Source of the DNA: Candidatus Fermentithermobacillaceae bacterium
GTDB lineage: Bacteria > Bacillota > Sulfobacillia > Fermentithermobacillales > Fermentithermobacillaceae
Assembly: GCA_018052475.1 (NCBI GenBank)
Contig: JAGPNG010000010.1
Coordinates: 1-62,195, forward strand
Direction of reading: 5' to 3'
Length of the DNA stretch: 62,195 nucleotides
Position numbers and translations under genes: made by a program. Shown in pieces: positions 18,001 through 24,734 of the stretch (its first letter is position 1; every line of letters begins with the position of its first letter). The notes beneath the pieces are model-generated. The model was given only the letters and a program-made list of their open reading frames with translations. It was not told where the DNA came from and ran no database searches.

Positions 18001-18405
18001 ATACCTCTCGAAGTGCGATTGGCATGGGAGAGAGAATTGCTGGGGATGTACTTTTCAGGCCATCCTCTTGACAAGTATAAGGAAGCATTGAGCCGTTTGA
18101 CAACGCCCCTGGTAGATGTTTGGGAAGCAACTGAAGGGGCTGAGGTTACTGTGGGCGGAAGGGTTTCTGAGGTCAAGCGGGTAATAACAAGGTCGGGAGA
18201 GGAGATGGCTTTTGTTACAGTTGAAGACGAGTACGATAGCATCGAGGTAATACTGTTTCCAAGGCTTTGGCAGACTGTGCACAGATTCGTACAGAAAGAT
18301 AAGGTGGTGATCGTGACCGGGAATGTGGAGGAACAAGAAGATGTTCGGAGAATACTGGCTAAGGATTGTTCCGAACTGAGTGTTCGAGGGGATGCGCGGA
18401 CTTGA
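15094..18405 (+). CDS. dnaE: DNA polymerase III alpha subunit (DnaE)
   Basis: Replicative or lagging-strand polymerase, 1103 residues. Order: PHP domain opening HLHVHTEYSLLDG with HGNMYG, polymerase palm with PDIDIDFQDDRR (catalytic Asp triad), fingers with GFNKNHAAPYALIAY, helix-hairpin-helix region (YGLAGIKNVGE), then C-terminal OB fold (GGRVSEVKRVITRSGEEMAF). The PHP metal residues look intact, so the domain may be active. ATG at 15091 and 15094 are both possible; 15094 has better spacing from GGGGG. A short conserved gene and pyk follow, as in other Clostridia-like genomes. PolC is not in this window. Confidence 0.95.
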   Translation: MSNFCHLHVHTEYSLLDGACRIKEMCALARNMGMDSVAITDHGNMYGVVTFYEACCQVGLRPIIGCEVYVARGSMHSKNQGAKDEPYHLVLLAETYQGYLNLMKIVSTGFLEGFYYRPRVDVETLARYSEGLIALTACIGGEVPALLAQGRNREAENSLTRYVDIFGKDSVFIEIQRNGVKGQEDVNAQLVGLSRKYGVPLVATNDCHYLKKQDARYHEILLAIQTGTNIDDPTRLRFPGTGFYFKSPKEMALEFRDLPEAILNTCAIADRCRVELDFSTIHLPEYPHSDDQDPFSLLAHKAREGLKERSRGRLDRSREERLEYELGIIKSMGYSSYFLIVADFVNYAKEQGIAVGPGRGSAAGSEVAYALGITGIDPVQYDLVFERFLNPERISMPDIDIDFQDDRRDEVIAYVREKYGKDRVAQIITFGSMAARAAIRDVGRALNMPYGEVDKIAKMIPQQPGITIPKAVDSVPDIRKAMEQQSISELIEIASKLEGMPRHSSVHAAGVVIGKGPLWEYTPLAKSQDGVVTTQYAMDDLEKLGILKMDFLGLRTLTVIQTAVNLINGKTMTDEEELGIRNGALGKDFLDIEEIPLDDPATYRLLSNGETLGVFQLESSWVRDFLREMRPTEFSDVIDAVALCRPGPMEHIPEYIKGKQGNPTYPHPALEPILKDTYGVLVYQEQILRIANHIAGLSLGEADILRRAVGKKDRRLLLEMEQKFISGAVGRGLSQNDANGIWELIMKFANYGFNKNHAAPYALIAYRTAYLKANYPSEFMAALLSSVRGVQNKVGYYLEEAKRLGIGIKGPSVNMSMVDFSVEDGNIRYGLAGIKNVGESLAREIVRERQLRGEYLSVESFAFRIGKGLTRKALESLIQCGAFDEIGARHANLSKVEAALSQRGNQPDLQMSLFGEEGPGFEGSVVSFEVGRDMPVPYQPTLFEDEQHWGSAQGAAERLPAERSAHDKEIPLEVRLAWERELLGMYFSGHPLDKYKEALSRLTTPLVDVWEATEGAEVTVGGRVSEVKRVITRSGEEMAFVTVEDEYDSIEVILFPRLWQTVHRFVQKDKVVIVTGNVEEQEDVRRILAKDCSELSVRGDART

Positions 18406-18488
18406 AGCAACTGGATTGAAAGTTGTACTGAAGGGAGGGAAGCCCTGATAATTCGTGCCCATCATGTTGGGAACGAGTGGGCCTGCAA

Positions 18489-18698
18489 GTGTGGACAGTA
18501 ATTTACATTGCATCAGGTTGGGAAGAAGCTGAGTGTATGAAGAGCAGGTTGGCAAAAGAAGGGCTCCTGGTTACACTCAGGACTTGTAGTCCGGAGGATA
18601 GAAAGTCGACTAAGTACGTTGAGATTCTCGTCCCCCGTCTGGAGGCCAGAGAAGCTCATTCTATCATCATGCAGTTCGTAGGCACGGCTAGAACATGA
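18489..18698 (+). CDS. Small conserved protein between dnaE and pyk
   Basis: About 69 residues, GTG start giving MWTVIYIASG; an alternative GTG four codons upstream exists. Predicted beta-alpha-beta fold: hydrophobic strand (WTVIYIA), helix (EEAECMKSRLAKEG), strand (LVTLRTC), then VEILVP and a final helix. From memory, similar MWTVVYIA proteins occur near dnaE/pfkA/pyk in Desulfotomaculum and Moorella relatives, sometimes mislabelled glutamate decarboxylase; it resembles DUF2007-type signal-transducing domains. The function is unknown, and its position suggests co-transcription with dnaE. Confidence 0.7.
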   Translation: MWTVIYIASGWEEAECMKSRLAKEGLLVTLRTCSPEDRKSTKYVEILVPRLEAREAHSIIMQFVGTART

Positions 18699-18772
18699 CA
18701 ATGAAATTCTAATGCTTTATATGGGATTCATTTATGGGCTGCTAATGTACACAAGTTTAGGTGAGTATTTCT

Positions 18773-20557
18773 ATGGATATACGTAGAAGCAAAATTGTAT
18801 GCACGATAGGGCCGTCATGCAGCGATGAGGAAGTACTGCTCAATATGATCCGAGCGGGAATGGATGTCGCTAGGTTCAACTTTTCTCATGGTACACATGA
18901 GGAGCACGGTTTGAATATGGAAAGGGTAAGGCGTGCATCTTTACACGCGGGGAAAAGAGTCGGGCTAATGCTCGATACCAGAGGGCCCGAGATACGATTG
19001 GGCGTGTTCAGAGATGGTGGAGTTTTTCTGAAAGAGGGGAATCGCATAGTCCTAACGACCGAAGACGTAATCGGGACTGCTGAGATGTGTTCTGTTTCTT
19101 TCAAGGATATCTGTGACGTTTTGAGCCCTTCGTCCATTATCCTACTAGATGACGGCAACATCGGGTTGGAAGTTTTGAAGATCTCAGATAAACAGATAAC
19201 TGCTATGATCTTAAACAGCGGTTTCATATCGGATAGGAAGAAAGTTTCCATCCCGGATTCAGCTACTAAGGGCCTGCCTGCTGTGAGCGAAACCGACAGG
19301 GAGGATATCATATTTGGAACTCAACACGGGATAGACTTTGTAGCGGCGTCGTTTGTAAGGTCTTCGGATGATGTTATGGATGTAAGACGTGTTCTGGAGG
19401 AAGCGGGCTCGACTGCGAAGATAATCGCCAAGATTGAGTCCACCCAGGGCGTCATGGCTTTGGGGCAAATACTTAAGACTGCTGATGGTCTTATGGTAGC
19501 CAGAGGTGATCTTGGGGTACAGTACCCTCCTGAAGACATTCCGCTCCTTCAGAAGAAAATGATAGCTGAATGCAACAAGATCGGAAAACCCGTCATCACG
19601 GCCACCCAAATGCTTGAGTCTATGATAGAAAAGCCAAGGCCTACAAGGGCGGAAGCGTCAGACGTGGCCAATGCTATCATAGACGGTACAGACGCTGTCA
19701 TGCTATCGGGGGAAACTGCGTATGGCAAGTACCCAGTTGAATCGGTGGAGTTTATGGCGAAGATTGCTGTAAGGGCTGATGAGTTCCTCGACAGCAGTGT
19801 CTTTTTCTCCAGGATTAGTGCTGTATCTACCAATGTGACTGAATCTGTCAGTCGATCTGCAGTATCTTCAGCTTTGGATCTCGGGGCATCTGCCATAATC
19901 ACTCCAACTGAGTCAGGCTATACGGCTCGAATGGTGTCACGGTTCCGCCCCGGAATTCCGATCTTTGCGGTTAGCCCGCATGACGAAACGTGTGGTTGGC
20001 TTTCGTGTGTTTGGGGAGTAGAACCGGTTCTGGGGCCGAGCCTAACAGATCCTCTCGCGGGAGGTGCTTCTTTCCAGTACGGGGACATAAGCGACATGGC
20101 TATAGATGTACTGAGGAAGAAGGGGTACATTTCCAGCGGCGATTTATGTGTTGTTACAAAAGGGGTGCCAATGGGCATTTCGGGTACGACGAACGTCATG
20201 GAGATACGAACGGCAGGCGACGTTTTACTAAAAGGGTCCGGTGTTGGACAGACTTCAGCCTCGGGAGAAGCGGTTGTGGCCACCTCAGCCCAAGAAGCTG
20301 TGGCTTGTGCGCGCCAAGGCTGCATACTGGTCGTTCCTTCTGTAGACAAATCGTTCATACCTGCTTTAGAACGTGCTTCTGCCTTGATCATTGAGCAAGG
20401 AGGGCTGACGTCAGATGGTGCAATATTCGCACTTCAACTGGGTATCCCGGCTGTTGTTGGCGCCTCCGGCGCTACTTCGGTGCTGAACAGTGGAGACGTA
20501 GTTACCGTCGACGCCATTAGAGGTCTGGTCTACGCCGGGGTGGCCAAAGTTAAATAG
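18773..20557 (+). CDS. pyk: Pyruvate kinase with C-terminal PEP-utiliser-like domain
   Basis: Converts PEP + ADP to pyruvate + ATP. 594 residues: TIM barrel with KIVCTIGPS, ARFNFSHG, the catalytic Lys region AKIESTQG, ARGDLGV and the signature ITATQMLESM; then the C domain (about 350-470) and the extra ~110-residue C-terminal domain found in Bacillus-type enzymes. In that extra domain the usual GLTSH phospho-His motif reads GLTSDGA, so the His is absent. ATG at 18773 sits 7 bases after AGGTGAG; the GTG at 18761 overlaps this site. Next comes the Mn2+-type riboswitch. Confidence 0.95.
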   Translation: MDIRRSKIVCTIGPSCSDEEVLLNMIRAGMDVARFNFSHGTHEEHGLNMERVRRASLHAGKRVGLMLDTRGPEIRLGVFRDGGVFLKEGNRIVLTTEDVIGTAEMCSVSFKDICDVLSPSSIILLDDGNIGLEVLKISDKQITAMILNSGFISDRKKVSIPDSATKGLPAVSETDREDIIFGTQHGIDFVAASFVRSSDDVMDVRRVLEEAGSTAKIIAKIESTQGVMALGQILKTADGLMVARGDLGVQYPPEDIPLLQKKMIAECNKIGKPVITATQMLESMIEKPRPTRAEASDVANAIIDGTDAVMLSGETAYGKYPVESVEFMAKIAVRADEFLDSSVFFSRISAVSTNVTESVSRSAVSSALDLGASAIITPTESGYTARMVSRFRPGIPIFAVSPHDETCGWLSCVWGVEPVLGPSLTDPLAGGASFQYGDISDMAIDVLRKKGYISSGDLCVVTKGVPMGISGTTNVMEIRTAGDVLLKGSGVGQTSASGEAVVATSAQEAVACARQGCILVVPSVDKSFIPALERASALIIEQGGLTSDGAIFALQLGIPAVVGASGATSVLNSGDVVTVDAIRGLVYAGVAKVK

Positions 20558-20618
20558 ACCGGGCATGGTCTCTGTGTGTACATAATCGAACGCAGTTATG
20601 TTATATTATTACTCGAAG

Positions 20619-20730
20619 ATGAAGGGGAGTAGCTTCTCGTCTGAATTGCCGAACGCAGCGTAAGGCAGGCGAGTGGCACCTGTCGTCAGCACGGCGAAAG
20701 CCCGGCAGGCCTTGGAAGTGAGACCTTTAT
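20619..20730 (+). ncRNA. yybP-ykoY (Mn2+-sensing) riboswitch aptamer
   Basis: Core elements of the class are present in order: AAGGGGAGTAGC (20622-20633), TGTCGTCA, a GGC-GAAA-GCC tetraloop hairpin closed by CCTG/CAGG, and a 3' GTGAGACCTTT. The P1 stem pairs ATGAAGG (20619-20625) with CCTTTAT (20724-20730). The P2 arm pairs GCTTCTC with GAGTGGC and has an inner TTGCC/GGCAG hairpin. The 3' half of P1 is also the 5' arm of a terminator, so ligand binding should favour read-through (an ON switch). AT-rich -10-like TATATT/TATTAT lies at about 20603-20610. Known targets of the class are Mn2+ exporters and related membrane proteins. Confidence 0.85.
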
Positions 20731-20760
20731 CCTACGATTGTGGGATAAAGGTTTTTGTTT
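20724..20760 (+). terminator. Riboswitch-controlled intrinsic terminator
   Basis: Perfect 9-bp stem CCTTTATCC (20724-20732) and GGATAAAGG (20743-20751) with a 10-base loop, followed by TTTTTGTTT. Its 5' arm overlaps the aptamer P1 3' strand, so the two structures are mutually exclusive. It lies 30 bases before the beta-subunit start codon. Confidence 0.88.
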
Positions 20761-20789
20761 ATCCCTCAGAAAATGAAGGAGGAGTTTCG

Positions 20790-21893
20790 ATGGACGGTTT
20801 GTTCTATGGTCTTCTTGCCATGACTTGGCAACAGGGCGTGATGATCGGTGTCGGTCTTATTTTAATCTACCTTGCTATTTCCAAACAGTACGAACCGGTA
20901 CTGCTTCTTCCGATAGGATTTGGGGCTATCATATCAAATATACCGGGCTCTTCTGCGGTAGGCCCCGGAGGATTTCTGAGCATTCTTTATGAAGCAGGCA
21001 TTGTTACCGAACTTTTCCCTATTCTAATCTTCATAGGCGTAGGCGCAATGATCGATTTTGAACCTTTACTTCAGCAGCCTTCGATGCTCTTTTTTGGAGC
21101 GGCTGCCCAGCTCGGCATATTCCTCACTATGGCTTTGGCGGGATTGGCTGGATTTACCCTTAGAGAATCAGCTGCCATTGGAATCATAGGCGCTGCGGAT
21201 GGACCAACGTCTATCTACGTGGCTACCAAATTTGCCCGCAATTTACTTGGGCCAATTTCTGTGGCAGCTTACTCATACATGGCTTTGGTCCCAATTATTC
21301 AACCGCCTGTGATAAGAGCTCTTACTACCTCGGAGGAACGCAGGATCAAGATGTCCGTAAGCGGGACCAAACCGGTATCTAAGACAGTCAAGGTGCTCTT
21401 TCCAATAGTAATCACGCTGATCGCAGGGTTTATAGCTCCGATTAGCCTTGCCCTAGTTGGCTCTTTGATGTTTGGTAACCTTCTCAGAGAGGCCGGCGTA
21501 GTGGACAGGCTATCGAAAGCTGCGCAGAATGAACTTAGCAACGTAGTTACTTTGCTCCTTGGAATAACCATCGGGTCTACCATGATCGCTTCTGAGTTCC
21601 TTACACCGCAAACGATCTTAATAATCTGTATGGGGCTTGTCGCGTTCATTTTGGACACTGCAGGTGGTGTTATTTTCGCAAAGGTCCTCAATCTGTTTCT
21701 TAAGAACAAAATCAACCCGATGATTGGCGCTTGCGGAATATCGGCGTTCCCTATGTCTGCAAGGACTATTCACAAAATGGCACAAGAAGAAGATCCTAGC
21801 AACTTCATTTTGATGCAGGCTGTTGGCGCAAATGTAGCTGGACAGATCGCATCGGTAATCGCCGGCGCCCTCATTCTTTCGCTGGTGAAATAA
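20790..21893 (+). CDS. oadB: Na+-translocating carboxylate decarboxylase beta subunit (OadB/GcdB/MmdB family)
   Basis: Integral membrane subunit that decarboxylates carboxybiotin and exports Na+. 367 residues and about nine hydrophobic segments. Key residues are visible: Asp137 in GAADGPT (equivalent to the Na+-site Asp203 of Klebsiella OadB) and Asn348 in GANVAGQ. ATG with AAGGAGGA 6 bases upstream. No alpha or biotin-carrier subunit lies nearby; only a tiny membrane protein follows. The substrate (oxaloacetate, methylmalonyl-CoA, glutaconyl-CoA) cannot be told from beta alone. Expression appears to be controlled by a Mn2+-type riboswitch and terminator, which is unusual for this family. Confidence 0.92.
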   Translation: MDGLFYGLLAMTWQQGVMIGVGLILIYLAISKQYEPVLLLPIGFGAIISNIPGSSAVGPGGFLSILYEAGIVTELFPILIFIGVGAMIDFEPLLQQPSMLFFGAAAQLGIFLTMALAGLAGFTLRESAAIGIIGAADGPTSIYVATKFARNLLGPISVAAYSYMALVPIIQPPVIRALTTSEERRIKMSVSGTKPVSKTVKVLFPIVITLIAGFIAPISLALVGSLMFGNLLREAGVVDRLSKAAQNELSNVVTLLLGITIGSTMIASEFLTPQTILIICMGLVAFILDTAGGVIFAKVLNLFLKNKINPMIGACGISAFPMSARTIHKMAQEEDPSNFILMQAVGANVAGQIASVIAGALILSLVK

Positions 21894-21959
21894 CCGAGTG
21901 GTCCGCTCTAGCATTCCATATTCTGCGGCTGTCTCAAACAAAAGTAAGGAGGGTTTAAG

Positions 21960-22073
21960 ATGAATGTGCTACAAGAAACATTGAGGATAACCTGGATATC
22001 CATGGCGACTATATTCGCAACCATGACTGTAATATACCTTGCTATCAAAGGATTGCTAAGGCTAGACAAGTGA
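21960..22073 (+). CDS. 37-residue single-span membrane protein, candidate decarboxylase gamma-like subunit
   Basis: Starts MNVLQETLRI and has one hydrophobic helix (about 10-33, ISMATIFATMTVIYLAIKG) followed by a short basic tail (LLRLDK). AAGGAGGG lies 6 bases before the ATG, a strong site. It is 66 bases after the beta-subunit gene. OadG/GcdD-type gamma subunits are small one-helix proteins that anchor the complex and often begin with a similar N-out helix; this one lacks their long C-terminal tail. Assignment as gamma-like rests on position and topology only. Confidence 0.65.
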   Translation: MNVLQETLRITWISMATIFATMTVIYLAIKGLLRLDK

Positions 22074-22155
22074 TAGCCTGAGAAGTACCGCCAATGTGTT
22101 ATCTGGATTTCAAGGTAGGAAGAGTCCATATGGTTGCGGTGGGGAGGGAGCTATT

Positions 22156-22542
22156 GTGTACATTGTGTGGACGATTTTGGTAATCCTTCTTATTATGCTC
22201 GTCCCCATGATCGAGATTGCGATTCTGATTGGCGTCGGAACAAGGATAGGTACCGGTTGGACCATCGCCATTGTGCTGGGTACAGCAGTATTGGGAGGAT
22301 TGTTCTTGGCCCTATACGGACGTGATCTTATAGTGGAGGTCAGAGAGGAGATTTCCCAAGGGCACTTCCCCGGTAACCGGATGATTGACGGATCATTGGC
22401 TGTGGTAGGATCGATTTTGCTTATCATGCCTGGATTCTTGACTGATATAGCTGGAATTGTCCTGCTCCTGCCACCCACTAGGTTTATGATTGGGAAAAAG
22501 GCCCAGCATTGGTTGGAACGATACATATACATTGACTTTTGA
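22156..22542 (+). CDS. fxsA: FxsA-family membrane protein
   Basis: 128 residues. GTG start 6 bases behind GGGGAGGGA. Pattern of the FxsA/YtzA family: N-terminal helix with PMIEIAILI, second helix TAVLGG, a soluble stretch (GRDLIVEVREEISQGHFPGNRMIDG), and a third helix LLIMPGFLTDIAGIVLLLPPTR, which is the family hallmark. In E. coli it relieves F-plasmid exclusion of T7; the cellular role is unknown. In many Firmicutes it sits near pyk, as here. Confidence 0.9.
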   Translation: MYIVWTILVILLIMLVPMIEIAILIGVGTRIGTGWTIAIVLGTAVLGGLFLALYGRDLIVEVREEISQGHFPGNRMIDGSLAVVGSILLIMPGFLTDIAGIVLLLPPTRFMIGKKAQHWLERYIYIDF

Positions 22543-22579
22543 TGGTATTGGGTTTGGAGCATCTATGTAGATGCAAAAA

Positions 22580-22667
22580 TGGTGCCGGGGGCGGGAGTCG
22601 AACCCGCACGGGGGGCTACCCCACGCGATTTTGAGTCGCGCATGACTGCCAATTCCATCACCCCGGC
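22580..22667 (-). tRNA. tRNA-Leu (anticodon CAA)
   Basis: Minus strand: acceptor GCCGGGG pairs with CCCCGGC, followed by an encoded ACCA end. The anticodon stem CGCGA/TCGCG encloses loop CTCAAAA, giving anticodon CAA for TTG codons. The long variable arm (GTGGGGTAGCCCCCC region) and the T-loop GGTTCGACTCC confirm a class II leucine tRNA. It has its own promoter at 22680-22708. Confidence 0.96.
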
Positions 22668-22679
22668 ACTGGCATTAAC

Positions 22680-22708
22680 ATTCTAGCATGGGTTTATCGG
22701 CTCTACAA
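22680..22708 (-). promoter_or_regulatory. Sigma-A promoter of tRNA-Leu
   Basis: On the minus strand TTGTAG (22708-22703), exactly 17 bases, TAGAAT (22685-22680), 12 bases before the tRNA. The ferritin terminator lies just upstream, so the tRNA is an independent transcription unit. Confidence 0.65.
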
Positions 22709-22718
22709 GACGAAATTC

Positions 22719-22751
22719 AAGAAAAGACCGGGCACACAGCGCCCGGTCTTT
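22719..22751 (-). terminator. Rho-independent terminator of the ferritin-like gene
   Basis: AAAGACCGGGC and GCCCGGTCTTT form a perfect 11-bp stem with a 7-base loop; on the minus strand the tail reads TCTTGAA after TTTT. It lies 16 bases after the stop codon. Confidence 0.85.
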
Positions 22752-22767
22752 GTGTCATGCCTTTCGG

Positions 22768-23253
22768 CTACATTCCCAAAAGCGTTTCGACTTCATCCTC
22801 GTGATGCATTTCTTCGCCCATGATGTGTCGTACAACATGGAATGTTGTTGGGTCCTTTACTTTTGTCTGCAGGAACTTCATGAGGTCTGCGTAAACACCT
22901 ATTGCCCCTTGCTCTGCTACGTGAACGCTCTTTAGCATTCCAACGTAGTCTCCTCTGTCTTTGGGTATTTCTACCTTTGGATAGTTTGCATTCTTTGTTA
23001 TGGCATCCCAGTTGTCTAGGGGCTCCCCTCCTAACTGGATAATGCGCTCGGCTAATTCTTCGGAGTGCTCTAATTCTTCATTAGCTATTTCTTCGAGTTG
23101 TTCAGCTACTGTTTTAGCATGGATTCCTTTAACAAGCATTGCAGCGGTCTTGTAGTAGAAGTAAGCGATTAGTTCATCGGCGTAGGCTTTATTCAACAAT
23201 TCAATTAACTCGTCTACATGCTCTCCAACTAACTGTCTGGTTTTCTCTGCCAT
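22768..23253 (-). CDS. Ferritin-like/Dps-like iron-storage protein
   Basis: 161 residues forming a four-helix bundle. Start chosen at the ATG 23253 (MAEKTRQL), 8 bases behind AAGGAGG; an in-frame ATG two codons upstream is too close to that site. Carboxylate/His ligands are in the expected places: ADELIAYFYYK (helix A), NEELEHSEELAERI (helix B), HVAEQGAIGVY (helix C) and EEMHHEDEVE (helix D). It resembles the DPS-like/bacterioferritin-type proteins of anaerobes and archaea that store iron and consume peroxide. No cysteines, so it is not a thioferritin. It is monocistronic, with its own promoter and terminator. Confidence 0.85.
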   Translation of the reverse strand: MAEKTRQLVGEHVDELIELLNKAYADELIAYFYYKTAAMLVKGIHAKTVAEQLEEIANEELEHSEELAERIIQLGGEPLDNWDAITKNANYPKVEIPKDRGDYVGMLKSVHVAEQGAIGVYADLMKFLQTKVKDPTTFHVVRHIMGEEMHHEDEVETLLGM

Positions 23254-23295
23254 TTTCATCGCCTCCTTAAGAATAATCTGATACTTCACGCAATA

Positions 23296-23324
23296 ATTTT
23301 ACCTTAGAGTGCCTAATCTAGCAA
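23296..23324 (-). promoter_or_regulatory. Sigma-A promoter of the ferritin-like gene
   Basis: Minus strand TTGCTA (23324-23319), 17 bases, TAAAAT (23301-23296), about 40 bases before the start codon. Two palindromes lie upstream: TTAGA-TGTT-TCTAA near 23335-23349 and TATGTTAACATA near 23387-23398. The latter also sits in the leader of the next plus-strand gene and could be an operator. Confidence 0.6.
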
Positions 23325-23436
23325 TATCCTTATGTTAGATGTTTCTAACTTCCGGGCTCAGATTGTACTAAGTAAATAGGTTCACTATGTTAACATAACG
23401 GTAAGGTTTCACCTTGAAAAAGATTGGGGGTATAGC

Positions 23437-24423
23437 ATGAAGGTTTATATTACTCGGAAAATTCCAGACCCTGCTGTTTCTTTGCTAGACGAGGTCTTTG
23501 ATGTGTCTATGTGGCCCGTTGAAGACTCTTGCGTGCCTAGGGATGTACTGCTTTCGGAGTTGAAGGACTCGTTTGGATTGCTCTCAATGCTAACTGATAG
23601 GATAGACAGGGAGTTGCTTGAAAGAGCAGAGAATCTTCGCATTGTTGCTAATATGGCGGTAGGCTATGATAACATTGATGTCCAAGCTTGCACCGACCGA
23701 GGCATAATAGTCACAAATACTCCAGGGGTGCTTACCGAGGCTACTGCTGATCTTACATTTGGTCTGTTGTTAGCTACTGCGCGCCGTATTCCTCAAGCGC
23801 AGGAATATATCCGTAAAGGTCTTTGGAGCACGTGGTCGCCTATGCTGCTTACGGGCCTTGAAGTCTGGGGTTCTACAATAGGTATAGTAGGTATGGGGCG
23901 CATAGGGACTGCAGTCGCACGTCGAGCAAAGGGATTTGACATGCGCATTCTCTACCATTCACGTACTCGTGCTGTCAACGCGGAAAGAGAACTTGGGGCA
24001 GAGTTCAGAAGTCTCCAAAGTTTGCTTCAGGAGGCGGATTTTGTTACCGTCCATTTGCCTCTCACGCAAGACACATATGGACTAATCGGAGAGGCGGAGA
24101 TAGGCTTAATGAAGCCCGAGGCTGTACTCATAAACACTGCTAGAGGCGGGATAGTCGACGAAAATGCGCTTGTTCAAGCTCTTCGAGACAGGAAGATATG
24201 GGGTGCAGGGCTCGATGTGTTTTCACGAGAACCGATTCCGTCCGATAGTCCTTTTTTTGAACTAGACAACGTGGTCCTGTTGCCCCATATAGGAAGCGCC
24301 ACCATAGCGACAAGGACGGAGATGGCTGTCTTGGCAGCTAGGAATATAAGGGAGTACCTTCTATCGGGAAAGCCGGTAACACCTGTGAACCCACAAGCTT
24401 TGAAAAAACGGGATCCGATTTGA
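23437..24423 (+). CDS. D-2-hydroxyacid dehydrogenase, glyoxylate/hydroxypyruvate reductase-like
   Basis: NAD(P)H-dependent reduction of a 2-oxoacid, most likely glyoxylate to glycolate or hydroxypyruvate to glycerate. 328 residues, usual for GyaR/GRHPR. Motifs: NMAVGYDNIDV, Rossmann GIVGMGRIGTAVA near 150, catalytic Arg in NTARGGIVDE, Glu in GLDVFSREP, and catalytic His in LLPHIGSAT. The Arg after the second beta strand (YHSRTR) favours NADPH. GGGGG precedes the ATG. It lies upstream of an amine dehydrogenase cluster but 311 bases apart; a link with the AGXT-like enzyme through glyoxylate is inferred. Confidence 0.87.
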   Translation: MKVYITRKIPDPAVSLLDEVFDVSMWPVEDSCVPRDVLLSELKDSFGLLSMLTDRIDRELLERAENLRIVANMAVGYDNIDVQACTDRGIIVTNTPGVLTEATADLTFGLLLATARRIPQAQEYIRKGLWSTWSPMLLTGLEVWGSTIGIVGMGRIGTAVARRAKGFDMRILYHSRTRAVNAERELGAEFRSLQSLLQEADFVTVHLPLTQDTYGLIGEAEIGLMKPEAVLINTARGGIVDENALVQALRDRKIWGAGLDVFSREPIPSDSPFFELDNVVLLPHIGSATIATRTEMAVLAARNIREYLLSGKPVTPVNPQALKKRDPI

Positions 24424-24734
24424 TCAGGGATCTTTAGCGGGCATTTGTGAGAAGATCACAATGATTTTTGTTCTTGTGGTGAACGTCAACGCATGTGTGA
24501 ATAGGTCAGTCCCGATGGCCGGAAAAAGCGGAAAATGCACTGCTCAAGACAGGAATGTGGATCTCGGAAGGTGCAAATTGGCCAATCTTATCATGTATTT
24601 TGAGCCTCGAATTATACAGGATATCCTCAACTATCGGCGAATTCAACAAAGAGCAATAGGCATGAGAATGTCATTTATGCAAATGGAAGGGTAGATTCCG
24701 CACAAGTCATACATATGAAAGGGGGCGTCAATCT
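24424..24734. other. Intergenic stretch with no convincing gene
   Basis: One 77-codon frame (24461-24694) is open but has no ribosome-binding site and no recognisable fold. I see an imperfect inverted repeat TTGAGCC...CCTCAA near 24601-24634 around an AT-rich centre with a TATACA box. The only clear signal is AAAGGGGG at 24717-24724, the ribosome-binding site of the next gene. The promoter of the dehydrogenase operon should lie here, but I cannot place it. Confidence 0.5.

Noticed and set aside
20558..20580. Terminator after pyk
   Set aside because: Only a 5-bp AGACC/GGTCT stem without a T-tract; pyk transcripts may run into the riboswitch.
20673..20789. Upstream extension of the decarboxylase beta frame
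   Set aside because: It runs through the riboswitch and terminator; the ATG at 20790 has a strong site and fits the family.
24461..24694. 77-codon open frame between the reductase and the amine dehydrogenase operon
   Set aside because: No ribosome-binding site, no recognisable fold, and composition unlike neighbours; treated as non-coding.
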